Shown in pieces: positions 18,473 to 28,295 of a DNA stretch of 64,000 nucleotides (positions within the stretch are counted from its first letter, which is position 1; every line of letters begins with the position of its first letter). Location of the stretch: assembly GCF_016107555.1 (NCBI RefSeq), contig NZ_JABASU010000006.1, forward strand, positions 62,001-126,000. The letters run 5' to 3'. The position numbers and the translations under genes are program-made. A model generated the notes under the pieces. It was not told the DNA's origin. It did no database searches and saw nothing but the letters and a program-made list of their open reading frames with translations. This DNA is from Psychrobacter celer (lineage in GTDB: Bacteria; Pseudomonadota; Gammaproteobacteria; Pseudomonadales; Moraxellaceae).

Positions 18473-19270
18473 ATGAAACCAACTTCGCAGCATTCCCAAG
18501 CGGTTACTACTCCCAAAAAAAATAGCACGTCTGTCGACAACCACGTTGTAAGTACAGAGTTTGCCCAACGATTAGCGATTTTGACGCGCAAATTAGGCTA
18601 TGTGTTCAACGATTTAAGCTTGCCAAAGCTTGCGCTGACGCACCGCTCTTTTGACAGCAAAAAAAACTACGAGCGTTTAGAGTTTTTGGGTGACGCCCTG
18701 CTAGGGATGATCGTCGGAGAAGCTTTGTACCATCGTTATCCGACGCAAAATGAAGGGCGATTGACGCGTATGCGAGCCACCTTGGTACGGCAGGAATCGC
18801 TGGTAATCATCGCGCAAAATCTTGAGCTCTCCAACCATTTGATTTTAGGTGTGGGCGAGCGTAAAGGTGGCGGACGCAATCGCGCTTCTATCTTGGCCGA
18901 TGCTGTAGAGTCTTTGATTGGGGCGATTTACCTAGATAGCCAAGACATGGACATCACGCGCCAGTGCGTACTGTCGTGGTATGGGGATTTGATCGACAAT
19001 GTCAATGATCAAAAAGCCTTAAAAGATGCCAAAAGCCGTTTGCAAGAGTGGCTACAGTCCAAGCAATTTGATTTACCGCATTATGAATTATTAGAAACTC
19101 GAGGGAATGCGCCGCATCAGATATTTGTGGTGCGCTGTCATGTCAATATCAATGAATGCCCTGACATTACTGAGTCTGGTGAGAGTCGCCGTATCGCTGA
19201 GCAAAAAGCGGCCGAGCTGATGATTAATCAGTTGCACAAGCTGCCAAACTCTGCCAAAAAACGCTTATAG
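18473..19270 (+). CDS. rnc: Ribonuclease III
   Basis: RNase III cuts double-stranded RNA in rRNA precursors and structured mRNAs. The catalytic signature NYERLEFLGDALLG is at about residues 65-78, with a second acidic cluster in ADAVESLIGAIYLD. A double-stranded RNA-binding domain follows (DAKSRLQEWLQSKQ to RRIAEQKAAELMI). The product has 265 residues, about 35 more than E. coli Rnc, mostly as a polar N-terminal extension. The neighbour era gives the classic rnc-era-recO-pdxJ order. Confidence 0.97.
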   Translation: MKPTSQHSQAVTTPKKNSTSVDNHVVSTEFAQRLAILTRKLGYVFNDLSLPKLALTHRSFDSKKNYERLEFLGDALLGMIVGEALYHRYPTQNEGRLTRMRATLVRQESLVIIAQNLELSNHLILGVGERKGGGRNRASILADAVESLIGAIYLDSQDMDITRQCVLSWYGDLIDNVNDQKALKDAKSRLQEWLQSKQFDLPHYELLETRGNAPHQIFVVRCHVNINECPDITESGESRRIAEQKAAELMINQLHKLPNSAKKRL

Positions 19271-19490
19271 CAAGTGATAAACCCACAGCCTGACATATAA
19301 TATGGTTATTGCAAGGCAGTTTGTCCACGTTGATTTTACTCGTCTTGACCGCATATATTATAAATGTTTACCTATTTATTAGCCCATAACGCGATGGATG
19401 TTTTAATATTGGTGATAATGCACCATTTAACGCCTAGTGATTTTTTATCAAACACCGTTTGGCTGGTGATAAACCCTACAGGATTACCTT

Positions 19491-20603
19491 ATGAGCAATC
19501 ATTCTGATTTGCCATCACACAATGCAGATAATACTGACAATATGACTGAAAACACCCCCATGCCCGCAGACCAAAATCAGGTAGCAATGAGCACAGACGA
19601 GATCAATCAGTCAGAAGATGTCTCATTAGAAAACGATGCCGCCATTGAGGCGTTTTTTGCCCCGAGTAGCCAGACGCGTATCGCGGAAGATTTCAAGTCG
19701 GGCTATGTGGCGATTGTTGGTCGTCCAAACGTGGGTAAATCGACGCTGATGAACCACTTGCTTGGGCAAAAACTGTCTATTACCTCGCGCAAGCCGCAAA
19801 CCACCAGACATCGTATTCACGGTATTTTGTCAAACCATGAGATGCAAGCGGTGTTTGTCGATACGCCAGGTATCCATCGTAACGAAGTACGGGCAATCAA
19901 TGAGCGTATGAACAAAGCCGCGGTTTCGGCTTTGGTCGATGTTGATTTGGTGCTGTTTGTGGTCGACTCGGATCAATGGCGCGATGACGATCTGCTTACC
20001 TTGCAAAAACTTGGTGAGACAGATCTGACCGTGGTATTGGTAATCAATAAAGCTGATACCTTAAAGGATAAAGGTACGCTCTTGCCCCTGATCGAAACGT
20101 TCCACGAAAGCTTTGACTTTGCTGATATCGTTCCTGTGTCTGCGCTAAAAAACCAAAACCTCGATCGCTTACAAGAGGTGATCGCCTCACACTTACCAGT
20201 GGCGTCGCCTATTTATGACACCGAGCAAATCACCGACCGTTCAGAGCGCTTTTTGGCCAGTGAAATCATTCGCGAAAAAATCATGCGCAGTGCAGGCGAT
20301 GAAGTGCCCTATGATTTGACCGTGCAAATTGATGAGTTCAAAGACGAGCCTGCGCATACAGATGCCAAAACTGGCCGTCCACGCAAAGCCTGTACCTTTA
20401 TTGATGCGACCATCTATGTGGAGCGTAGCGGACAAAAAGCCATCGTCATCGGAGATAAAGGCCAGCGTATCAAGCAAGTCGGCATGGATGCTCGCAAGGA
20501 TATGGAGCAACTGTTTGACAAAAAAATCATGCTGACCTTATGGGTAAAAGTCAAACGTGGCTGGTCTGATGACGAACGAGCCTTGACCAGTTTGGGCTAT
20601 TGA
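19491..20603 (+). CDS. era: GTPase Era with long acidic N-terminal extension
   Basis: Era binds 16S rRNA and supports 30S maturation. The GTPase motifs are present: G1 GRPNVGKST (77-85), G3 DTPGIH, and G4 NKAD, followed by the C-terminal KH domain with the GxxG-type loop GDKGQRIKQVG. The protein has 370 residues against about 300 usually. The surplus is a 65-70 residue N-terminal segment rich in Asn, Asp, Glu and Ser. AGGA lies about 9 bp upstream of ATG 19491, but internal ATGs (codons 18, 24 and 33) could also be used. Confidence 0.97.
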   Translation: MSNHSDLPSHNADNTDNMTENTPMPADQNQVAMSTDEINQSEDVSLENDAAIEAFFAPSSQTRIAEDFKSGYVAIVGRPNVGKSTLMNHLLGQKLSITSRKPQTTRHRIHGILSNHEMQAVFVDTPGIHRNEVRAINERMNKAAVSALVDVDLVLFVVDSDQWRDDDLLTLQKLGETDLTVVLVINKADTLKDKGTLLPLIETFHESFDFADIVPVSALKNQNLDRLQEVIASHLPVASPIYDTEQITDRSERFLASEIIREKIMRSAGDEVPYDLTVQIDEFKDEPAHTDAKTGRPRKACTFIDATIYVERSGQKAIVIGDKGQRIKQVGMDARKDMEQLFDKKIMLTLWVKVKRGWSDDERALTSLGY

Positions 20604-20673
20604 TGCGCAGCGATACCGATAGGTATAGCCGTTTTTAAGCCACCTGATAAAAATGGGTGCTGAGGTAATAGAC

Positions 20674-21477
20674 ATGCGTAACGAAGCGTTGACAGGTTAC
20701 TTATTGCATCAGCGTCCTTATCAAGAAAAGCGCGCATTATATTGTCTTTTTTCTCAGAAGCATGGGGTCATACATGGGGTTGGCAAAAAAGGCGCCCCGC
20801 TATTTATGCCTTTGCAGCTATTTGCCAGTGGCAAGCGTGATTTAAAGACGTTTAGTCAAATCAACATTGCTGTACACAGTAACAGTAATAGACATGAAAA
20901 AGTCTCTTTAGATGCTCATCCCGATGATACAGCGGTAGATGACGCTCACACGCTTGCTGCAATGCCTTATGAGACAATCACGGGTCAGCAGCAGTATTCG
21001 GCACTGTATCTCAACGAGATATTGTGGCGTCTTTTGCCAACCGAAGACCCAATGCCGGTACTGTGGCAGCACTACCAAAACAGCCTATACCAACTCAAAC
21101 AGCCTTTGACCCAGCAGCAGCTGCGTCTATGCTTGCGTCAATTTGAAAAGCACCTATTTGATGAGCTTGGTTTTACCCTGACTCTCAGTCATGACAGTAT
21201 GCAAGACGCGATTGTGCCTGAGGGACTATATCGGTTTTTGCCAGATGCTGGGTTTTTGGCCATATCGCGTGACACCATAGAGTCTGAGCATTTAACAAGT
21301 ACCAGTGGCTACGCGGTGTTTTTGGGTGCAGATATCATAACAATGGCGCAGTCAGGCATCACTACCACGACGCTAAACGACTGGTCAAAACTACATCGTC
21401 ATCTGATTGATCATTTATTAGAGTATCAGCCCCTGCAAAGTCGATTGTTGTGGCAGCAGCAGCGGCGCTATCAATGA
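20674..21477 (+). CDS. recO: DNA repair protein RecO
   Basis: RecO anneals single strands and helps RecR load RecA at gaps. The 267-residue product starts with MRNEALTGYLLHQRPYQEKRAL, the OB-fold N-terminus of the family, and continues with a helical C-terminal domain containing LRLCLRQFEKHLFDELGF. I chose ATG 20674 because GAGGT lies seven bases upstream; an in-frame ATG at 20653 would place that site inside the gene. No Cys4 zinc motif is visible, as in other gammaproteobacterial RecO proteins. It sits between era and pdxJ. Confidence 0.95.
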   Translation: MRNEALTGYLLHQRPYQEKRALYCLFSQKHGVIHGVGKKGAPLFMPLQLFASGKRDLKTFSQINIAVHSNSNRHEKVSLDAHPDDTAVDDAHTLAAMPYETITGQQQYSALYLNEILWRLLPTEDPMPVLWQHYQNSLYQLKQPLTQQQLRLCLRQFEKHLFDELGFTLTLSHDSMQDAIVPEGLYRFLPDAGFLAISRDTIESEHLTSTSGYAVFLGADIITMAQSGITTTTLNDWSKLHRHLIDHLLEYQPLQSRLLWQQQRRYQ

Positions 21478-21570
21478 TTACGTCTAGCAGTAGTCACATT
21501 TATCAATCAATCGTTACGTCTATCAATAGTCATGCCTGTCTATTAGGTCTCGTTATTAAAAGGATGTCTT

Positions 21571-22350
21571 ATGACCACTTCTTCATTGTCCGCCGCTCAT
21601 GGTATTTTGCAAAAACCTTTATTAGGCGTCAATATTGACCATGTAGCGACATTGCGTCAAGCACGCGGTGTCAATTATCCAAGCCCTTTGGCAGCCGCTT
21701 TACTGTGTGAAAAGGCGGGCGCTGACGGTATCACGATACACCTACGCGAAGATCGTCGCCATATTCAAGATGCTGATGTCTATGAGATAGCAGAGCAGCT
21801 GACGACGAGAATGAATTTAGAAATCGCTGCAACAGAGGAGATGCTAAAAATTGCCAGTGAGGTCAAGCCATACTGGGCATGTCTGGTACCTGAAAAGCGT
21901 GCTGAGCTAACCACAGAAGGCGGTCTGGATGTCGCAGGACAACTGGCTTGGTTGACCGATTATATCGGCAAGCTACAAGCGGCGGGCATTAAAGTGTCAC
22001 TGTTTATTGACCCTGACGACAAACAAGTCGCAGCAGCCATCGAGTGCGGCGCGGATGCCATCGAGCTACATACCGGTGCTTATGCCGAAGCAGGTTTGGC
22101 CGGTGATGTAGATGCCCAGCAAAATGAGCTTGCGCGCATCAAAGCGGCGGTTGCGACTGCGCAACGTCTCAATAACCAGCTACTGGTCAATGCAGGTCAT
22201 GGCCTCACACTTGACAATGTCCATGCCATTGCACAGATAGAAGGGATTTATGAGTTAAACATCGGCCATGCGCTCATCGCAGATGCCGTATTTGCCGGAC
22301 TAGAGCAGGCCGTCGTGATGATGAAGAAGGCCATGCATCAAGGCGGCTAA
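21571..22350 (+). CDS. pdxJ: Pyridoxine 5'-phosphate synthase (PdxJ)
   Basis: PdxJ condenses 1-deoxy-D-xylulose 5-phosphate with 3-amino-2-oxopropyl phosphate, the last step of de novo vitamin B6 synthesis. The 259-residue TIM-barrel protein shows [65 protein letters not shown] and [11 protein letters not shown], all standard for the family. AAGGA precedes the ATG. It is the last gene of the lepA-to-pdxJ block. Confidence 0.98.
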   Translation: MTTSSLSAAHGILQKPLLGVNIDHVATLRQARGVNYPSPLAAALLCEKAGADGITIHLREDRRHIQDADVYEIAEQLTTRMNLEIAATEEMLKIASEVKPYWACLVPEKRAELTTEGGLDVAGQLAWLTDYIGKLQAAGIKVSLFIDPDDKQVAAAIECGADAIELHTGAYAEAGLAGDVDAQQNELARIKAAVATAQRLNNQLLVNAGHGLTLDNVHAIAQIEGIYELNIGHALIADAVFAGLEQAVVMMKKAMHQGG

Positions 22351-22380
22351 TGCATATATAGCCAATCCGATATAAAAACG

Positions 22381-22418
22381 ATACAGCGAGCGGCGTCGTC
22401 ACAGCACGCAAGAAAAAC
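22381..22418 (-). repeat. Possible partial copy of the dispersed intergenic repeat
   Basis: On the minus strand this stretch reads TTCTTGCGTGCTGTG, followed by CTCGCTGTAT, similar to the core and downstream part of the copy at 49458. The adjoining GATATAAAAACGATACA (22369-22385) is nearly repeated at 62263-62279. Confidence 0.3.
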
Positions 22419-22492
22419 AATGCTTTATTGAGCCGTTTTTAGCGCACTTAGATAACTATCGAGATAACTATCGAGTGAATTGAAGGCACGCT

Positions 22493-23035
22493 TTAGCTAT
22501 TACACTGCGTAGGATGATGCTCATTGTGCTTTTGCTTGACGATACCTCGTTGATTAAATGAGATAAGATACATGGCTTTATTATAAGTAGCCGTTGGACA
22601 GTATTTTATATGACCAAAGTGCCCACGCGGTTTGCCACTATCTCCCCAAAACTTAGTGTAGTGGCGTCTGCCGCCTACGCGTAACATCACCTTACTGTAT
22701 TTTAGCTTCAGTGACTGCTGCACCAACAGCTGATCGACCTGCGCATCGAAGTGCTTGTTGTTATTTTTATCGATAAATAACAAAAGGGTTTTGTCACTGT
22801 TTCTATGACAGCGGCCACCTGCGTTTGATAGGCACAGCAACACGTTTTGCCTTCTGATAAAACTTTCAGCCTTGGCTAATGCAAGTGTATCCTCTAGTTG
22901 ATTTTTAACGCGTTCAGCTTCCATCTGCGCCAGCTGCGTCTGTATGGCTGGTGCCGCCATCATCGCTATAATAGCCAGTATCGCAACTGTGATAATCAGC
23001 TGAATTAAGGTAAAACCCTGACAACCTTTATACAC
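22493..23035 (-). CDS. Type IV prepilin-like protein (FimT/GspH-type) with Gln at position 5
   Basis: The product contains a prepilin N-terminus, CQG then FTLIQLIITVAILAIIAMM, continuing as a long hydrophobic helix, then a soluble domain with several cysteines. It resembles GspH/FimT minor pseudopilins. The mature position 5, almost always Glu in pilins, is Gln here. I chose the in-frame GTG at 23035, which gives a six-residue leader after Met (YKGCQG). The frame is open up to an ATG at 23257, giving an unlikely 80-residue basic leader, and neither start has a clear ribosome binding site. No other pilus genes are near, and the gene may be decaying. Confidence 0.6.
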   Translation of the reverse strand: MYKGCQGFTLIQLIITVAILAIIAMMAAPAIQTQLAQMEAERVKNQLEDTLALAKAESFIRRQNVLLCLSNAGGRCHRNSDKTLLLFIDKNNNKHFDAQVDQLLVQQSLKLKYSKVMLRVGGRRHYTKFWGDSGKPRGHFGHIKYCPTATYNKAMYLISFNQRGIVKQKHNEHHPTQCNS

Positions 23036-23257
23036 GTGCGGACAATTCGCGATTTTGGGTTTATCTAATGAAGTGATTGGATATGGTGAGCGTGGCGACC
23101 AAGCTATACAGTCTTTACCTCTCTTGTCTTTACCTCTCTTATAAAGCAAGTAACGTCTTACTTTGTCAAATAACAGTGCGCCTAAGACCAACGTTACTTT
23201 ACCAGCGCGACCAACGCGGCAAATTCTAAGTAGCTCTATCCTAAGTAGCCAGTTCAT

Positions 23258-23843
23258 GAGGCGTGTAACCTATACTAAGTGAAGGAATCTAATAACGGGG
23301 TCCCACTTATTTCCTTGTTACTTCATTATATATTTGTATTTTCAAATATATTGCTGGTTTTTTATCAAAGTGCCATTATTTTGCTTTACATAAAACTGTA
23401 TAAATACACTATAATATACAGTAAATAAATGTCGACTTATTTAGTTTAAACAGAATATATGTCTACTGTCAAAAAATGTTTCAATTGGTGAATGCTGGGT
23501 TTTAGCAATAGAGAAAAATTACTAACTGTATTAAAATACGCTCAGACAGTAGGTATTGTTAAGTGAACTATCTATTGCGAACTGACATACAAAAGATAAA
23601 AAGCGTAAGGTGTGTTAGTTCTAGGTAACTTATGCTGGTTATTGTGTTTTAGTTACGACATTATCGTGTAATAATGTGTAGCTCGTTAACGAAAAAAGTT
23701 GTAAACTGAATTGATAATCGCTAAGCTACTCCTTAATTGGTTTTGCTTTGTAACTTAAAATTCGTAAGAGATGTTTATTTTAGAGCGTCTTGAGAAGCGG
23801 TTTTGCTTAACGCATCACTAAAATTATCCTTTGGAGGAAGTCC
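23258..23843. other. AT-rich intergenic region upstream of the ompA-like gene
   Basis: The 586 bp hold no convincing gene. They are strongly AT-rich. A TTTACA and TATAAT pair (23385-23415) has a 19-bp spacer and is only a weak promoter candidate. A long untranslated leader for the porin is possible. Confidence 0.5.
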
Positions 23844-25145
23844 ATGAAATTGAATAAAATTGCTCTAGCTCTGGTTGCTGTAGCAGCTGCGCCTTTAGCA
23901 GCAAATGCTGGCGTAACAATCAGCCCGCTATTACTTGGTTATCACATGACTGAAGAGTTCAGCGATACTAGTGATAAGCAACGTGATATCCTAAAAACTG
24001 GTAAAGACCTATATATCGATGGCAAAGGTCAACCAATTGATGGCCGTGGTGGTAACGTACCAAACGGCGGCGTAGCGCAAGAAAGCGGTCTTTATACTGG
24101 TGCTGCTCTTGGTATCGAATTGACACCTTCTACGCAGTTCCAAGTTGAGTATGGTGTTACTAATACCAATGGCGAAGCTTCAGAAAGATCAGCAGATGCT
24201 GGCGTAAACCGTTTTGACGTAGAACAAACCATGCTTTCTGGTAACTTCTTGATCGGTACTGAAGAGTTCACGGGTTACACCGACAACGCATTCAAACCAT
24301 ATGTATTGGTTGGTGCCGGTCAATCTAAAATTGAAGTAGAAAACCAAGAGACTTATGATACTGCTCAAGGCTCATCTGTAGGTAAGGTTAATGCTGGTAC
24401 TGAAGTATCGAACTCTAAAGACACTATCGGTAACCTAGGTCTAGGTGCTATGTATCGTATCAACGATGCACTAAGCCTACGTGGTGAAGCTCGTGCGATT
24501 CACAACTTTGACAACGACTGGTGGGAAGGCATGGCATTGGCCGGTCTAGAAGTTGTACTTGGTGGCCATTTAGCACCTACAGTAGCAGTACCACCTATGC
24601 AAGAGCCAGTAGTTGACAACACGCCAGTCGTGGTTGTTGATGACCTTGATTCTGATGGTGATGGTGTACCTGATAGCATCGACGCTTGCCCAGACACTCC
24701 AATGAACGTTGTCGTTGATGAGCGCGGTTGCCCAGTTCCAGTAGATATTACTGATGAGCTAAAAATGGAGCTACGTGTATTCTTTGACAACGACAAGTCA
24801 ACGATCAAAAACCAGTACAAGCCAGAAATCGCTAAAGTTGCTGAGAAGATGCGTGAGTATCCTAACTCTACCGCTCGCGTAGAAGGTCATGCTTCTAAGA
24901 CTGGTCCTTCAGCACGTTATAACCAACGTCTATCTGAAGCTCGTGCCGTTGCGGTTAAATCTATGCTAACTAACGAATTTGGTATCGCGCCAAACCGTCT
25001 AACCACTGTTGGCTATGGTTACAACAACCCAATCGCGCCAAACGACACTGAAGAAGGTCGTGCTATGAACCGTCGTGTTTATGCCATCATCACTGGTGAC
25101 AAAACAATGACTGTTGAGCAAACTAAAGACATGGTTGTTCAGTAA
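23844..25145 (+). CDS. OmpA/OprF-family outer-membrane porin
   Basis: The 433-residue protein has a signal peptide (residues 1-22, ending AANA), an N-terminal beta-barrel region (to about residue 240) with many aromatic-ended strands, and a short Pro-rich linker. A TSP3-like calcium motif, DSDGDGVPDSIDACPDTP (about 270-287), follows. The C-terminal OmpA peptidoglycan-binding domain has FDNDKSTI, VEGHASKTGPSARYNQRLSEAR and NRRVYAII. It should tie the outer membrane to the cell wall. A strong GGAGGA site lies six bases before the ATG. Codon choice is more uniform than in neighbouring genes, as in highly expressed genes. A terminator follows. Confidence 0.95.
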   Translation: MKLNKIALALVAVAAAPLAANAGVTISPLLLGYHMTEEFSDTSDKQRDILKTGKDLYIDGKGQPIDGRGGNVPNGGVAQESGLYTGAALGIELTPSTQFQVEYGVTNTNGEASERSADAGVNRFDVEQTMLSGNFLIGTEEFTGYTDNAFKPYVLVGAGQSKIEVENQETYDTAQGSSVGKVNAGTEVSNSKDTIGNLGLGAMYRINDALSLRGEARAIHNFDNDWWEGMALAGLEVVLGGHLAPTVAVPPMQEPVVDNTPVVVVDDLDSDGDGVPDSIDACPDTPMNVVVDERGCPVPVDITDELKMELRVFFDNDKSTIKNQYKPEIAKVAEKMREYPNSTARVEGHASKTGPSARYNQRLSEARAVAVKSMLTNEFGIAPNRLTTVGYGYNNPIAPNDTEEGRAMNRRVYAIITGDKTMTVEQTKDMVVQ

Positions 25146-25198
25146 ATAACAACTGATAGACTCAAGTCTTGAGTGAAAAGCACTCATATATAGTTACA

Positions 25199-25229
25199 AA
25201 AAAAGCCGCCCATAGGGTGGCTTTTTTTT
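25199..25229 (+). terminator. Rho-independent terminator of the ompA-like gene
   Basis: Stem AGCCGCCC (25204-25211) pairs with GGGTGGCT (25215-25222, one G-U pair), followed by a run of T residues. Confidence 0.8.
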
Positions 25230-25279
25230 ATTTATGTATTGAGAAAAGCAAGTAATTACATAAATTTATCGGGCAATAA

Positions 25280-25288
25280 TGTTATACT
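25280..25288 (+). promoter_or_regulatory. Candidate extended -10 promoter of typA
   Basis: TGTTATACT forms an extended -10; no good -35 is seen at 16-18 bp. It would give a leader of about 220 nt. Confidence 0.45.
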
Positions 25289-25512
25289 AGCAGCCCAAAC
25301 ATTCTGTAAATTGACAGAGTGTACATTAGCATAGCTATCTGTATGATGAATTTATCAGTGTAGATATTTGATTCTCTTGAAATAATTAGAAAGTCGGTAC
25401 TTATTGGACGACTTTTTAAATCGGTATTAAATACCTGTCTGATTGATGATAAAAGTTTATCCAGCGGCGCTTATTGCTACTGCATTTTTTTAAGACGAAA
25501 CGAGCATTTTAT

Positions 25513-27360
25513 ATGGCGAACGATATCAAACACCTGCGTAACATTGCAATTATTGCCCACGTTGACCACGGTAAAACCACTTTGGTTGATAAGTTATTAC
25601 ATCAGTCTGGTACTTTTGGCGACCGTGCAAACATTGCTGAGCGTGCGATGGATTCAGGTGATATTGAGCAAGAACGTGGTATTACTATTTTGGCTAAAAA
25701 CACAGCCATCCGCTGGACAGATCAGACTGATGGTACCGAATACCGTATCAACATTGTAGACACCCCAGGTCACGCCGATTTTGGCGGTGAAGTCGAGCGT
25801 GTTATGTCAATGGTTGACTGCGTCTTGTTGGTAGTGGACGCGGTTGATGGCCCAATGCCACAAACTCGTTTTGTGACGCAAAAAGCATTTGAACAAGGTC
25901 TAAAGCCCATCGTGGTTATCAATAAAATCGACCGTCCAGGCGCGCGTCCTGACTGGGTCATGGATCAAATCTTTGATCTATTTGATAATTTGGGCGCAAC
26001 CGATGAGCAGCTTGATTTCCCAGTAGTATATGCTTCAGCGCTAAACGGTATTGCAGGTTTAGATGCTGATGATTTGGCAGAAGACATGACGCCGCTATTT
26101 AAAACCATCGTTGATGTGGTACAGCCACCTCAAGTAGATGCAGATGCGCCATTCCGTATGCAAATCTCAAGCCTTGATTACAACAGCTTTGTTGGTGTTA
26201 TCGGGGTTGGTCGTATCCAGCGCGGTAAAGTAAAGACCAACACACAGGTCACGATTATTGATAAAAACGGTAAAACACGTAACGGCCGTATTTTAAAAAT
26301 CATGGGTTACCACGGTCTTGAGCGTATCGATGTAGAAGATGCGCAAGCAGGTGATATTGTTTGTATCACGGGTATCGATGCACTAAATATCTCAGACACC
26401 ATCTGTGATCCAAACCATGTAGAAGCCCTGCCAGCGTTGACAGTTGATGAGCCAACGGTATCTATGAACTTCCAAGTAAACAACTCACCGTTTGCTGGTC
26501 GTGATGGTAAGTTTGTGACGTCACGTAATATTCGTGAGCGTCTAGAGCGCGAACTGATTCATAACGTCGCCCTGCGCGTAGAAGATACAGAATCTCCTGA
26601 TAAATTTAAAGTATCAGGTCGCGGTGAGCTACACCTTTCAGTATTGATCGAAAACATGCGCCGTGAAGGTTTTGAGCTTGGGGTATCAGGTCCTGAAGTT
26701 ATCGTAAAAGAAGTCGATGGTAAGCTACAAGAACCGTATGAAAACGTCGTCTTCGATATCGAAGAAGAGCATCAAGGCCCTATCATGGAGCAAGTTGGTC
26801 TACGTAAAGGCGAGATGACCAATATGGAGCTTGATGGTAAAGGTCGTATGCGTATTGAGGCAACGATGCCTGCGCGCGGTTTGATTGGTTTCCGTTCTGA
26901 GTTTTTAACGCTAACCTCAGGCACGGGCATCATGACATCGAGCTTTTCTCACTATGGTCCGCAAAAGATTGGTGATGTCGGTGGCCGCGCTAATGGTGTG
27001 TTGGTATCTATGGCCAATGGCGTATGTCTAGGTTTTGCACTATTTAACCTACAAAAACGTGGTAAGCTATTTGCTGAGCCACAGCTAGAAGTCTACGAAG
27101 GCATGATCGTCGGTCTAAACTCACGTAGTGATGATATGACCGTTAACCCAACGACGGCAAAACAGTTAACCAACGTTCGTGCTAGTGGTACTGATGAAGC
27201 GTTGACATTGACGCCAGCTGTGAAGTTCACTCTTGAGCAAGCGCTTGAATTTATTCAAGATGATGAGTTGGTCGAGGTGACACCAAAAGCCATCCGTATC
27301 CGTAAGCGTTACTTGACGGAAAATGAGCGTAAGCGTCACAGCCGTAGCAAAAAAGCATAA
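25513..27360 (+). CDS. typA: Ribosome-associated GTPase TypA/BipA
   Basis: TypA/BipA is a translational GTPase linked to ribosome assembly, cold growth and stress adaptation. The 615-residue length is typical. It has G1 AHVDHGKTT (about residues 14-22), [13 protein letters not shown]3 [16 protein letters not shown]4 [10 protein letters not shown], and the C-terminal BipA-specific part ([44 protein letters not shown]). I start at ATG 25513 ([10 protein letters not shown]); a longer frame from 25474 lacks family support. A perfect palindromic terminator follows. Confidence 0.98.
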   Translation: MANDIKHLRNIAIIAHVDHGKTTLVDKLLHQSGTFGDRANIAERAMDSGDIEQERGITILAKNTAIRWTDQTDGTEYRINIVDTPGHADFGGEVERVMSMVDCVLLVVDAVDGPMPQTRFVTQKAFEQGLKPIVVINKIDRPGARPDWVMDQIFDLFDNLGATDEQLDFPVVYASALNGIAGLDADDLAEDMTPLFKTIVDVVQPPQVDADAPFRMQISSLDYNSFVGVIGVGRIQRGKVKTNTQVTIIDKNGKTRNGRILKIMGYHGLERIDVEDAQAGDIVCITGIDALNISDTICDPNHVEALPALTVDEPTVSMNFQVNNSPFAGRDGKFVTSRNIRERLERELIHNVALRVEDTESPDKFKVSGRGELHLSVLIENMRREGFELGVSGPEVIVKEVDGKLQEPYENVVFDIEEEHQGPIMEQVGLRKGEMTNMELDGKGRMRIEATMPARGLIGFRSEFLTLTSGTGIMTSSFSHYGPQKIGDVGGRANGVLVSMANGVCLGFALFNLQKRGKLFAEPQLEVYEGMIVGLNSRSDDMTVNPTTAKQLTNVRASGTDEALTLTPAVKFTLEQALEFIQDDELVEVTPKAIRIRKRYLTENERKRHSRSKKA

Positions 27361-27437
27361 GATAAACCAGAGTTTAAACACTCAGTGCTAAAATATAGTA
27401 CGAAAGTTTGTTTAAGCTAAAAGTTCAGTAATAAAAA

Positions 27438-27466
27438 CGGCTAACCCTAGGGTTAGCCGTTTTTTT
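27438..27466 (+). terminator. Rho-independent terminator of typA
   Basis: A perfect 11-bp palindromic stem CGGCTAACCCT/AGGGTTAGCCG (27438-27459) is followed by seven T residues. Confidence 0.85.
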
Positions 27467-27542
27467 GCATATGCGTTAGGACAAAGATAATAAGATTTAG
27501 AGCAAAGAATAAGGTAAGGAGTGTAGAGTAAAGCAGCAAAGA

Positions 27543-27983
27543 CTAAGGGGTTACGACCACATAATCATTGGTATTGATTAAGATCTCTGATGGCTGGTCT
27601 ACAACGATACGTACGACGTTATCATTGACGGCTTGCGATTTATAATAGTTGTCTTCGGCGACGGTACAGCCTAAGCAGCGACCCATGGCACTCCACGGCT
27701 CAACGAACAGCTTTTGCTGCGCTTGATCTGGGTTACCCCCGATGATAGAAAATGGCAAACTGACGATATAAGCGGCGGTGCCAGCAACTGCATTGACCAG
27801 TTGCAAAGGCTTGCCTACAACGGTATCCACGACCATGGTCTCATAAGAGGGGCCAAAGTCGCTTTCATCAATCTCTATCGCTGCCAACGCAGGTTGCATG
27901 CTAGCCGCCATCAAACCTAAGCTTGCGACTGCTGTAAAAAGTTTTTGCTTAACGGCGCGTTGGTTGTTGGCTCTAACAGTCAT
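27543..27983 (-). CDS. Small exported protein of unknown function
   Basis: The 146-residue product begins with a clear signal peptide (KQKLFTAVASLGLMAASMQPALA, cleaved after about residue 34). The mature part contains a hydrophobic stretch (LVNAVAGTAAYIVSLPFSIIGG) and a conserved-looking CLGC motif in MGRCLGCTVAEDNYY. I do not recognise a named family; similar short exported proteins occur in Moraxellaceae. It stands alone on the minus strand, tail to tail with typA. Confidence 0.75.
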   Translation of the reverse strand: MTVRANNQRAVKQKLFTAVASLGLMAASMQPALAAIEIDESDFGPSYETMVVDTVVGKPLQLVNAVAGTAAYIVSLPFSIIGGNPDQAQQKLFVEPWSAMGRCLGCTVAEDNYYKSQAVNDNVVRIVVDQPSEILINTNDYVVVTP

Positions 27984-28295
27984 AATGATATCCTAAAACT
28001 CATGATTAATATGGTTTGCTGGTGCTTTTAAAGCAACTAGGAAACCGCGTCTCTATAAAGTTATTGCAATAATAGACAGCTTGAATATTACAGATAGATG
28101 AATGATTTGCACAACTTATGTAAGTGCTAGCACTATTAAAGCAAGATGTGCGTCAATAAGCAACAAAAATGCGTACAATCGCGCGGCGGAAATATAAACG
28201 GCGATTGTATTATCGATAAATAGTAGAGCGTTATGAGTGGTTGTTTAAAGCCAATGAGATAACAGTCAGCTGAGCTGCTAACAGGTGAGCACCAC
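27984..28295. other. Intergenic region upstream of the exported-protein gene
   Basis: These 312 bp carry no gene I can support. No clear terminator for mutM is visible at its right side. Confidence 0.4.

Noticed and set aside
23385-23415. TTTACA / TATAAT as the ompA-like promoter
   Set aside because: The spacer is 19 bp and the site is about 430 bp from the gene, so I did not list it as a feature.
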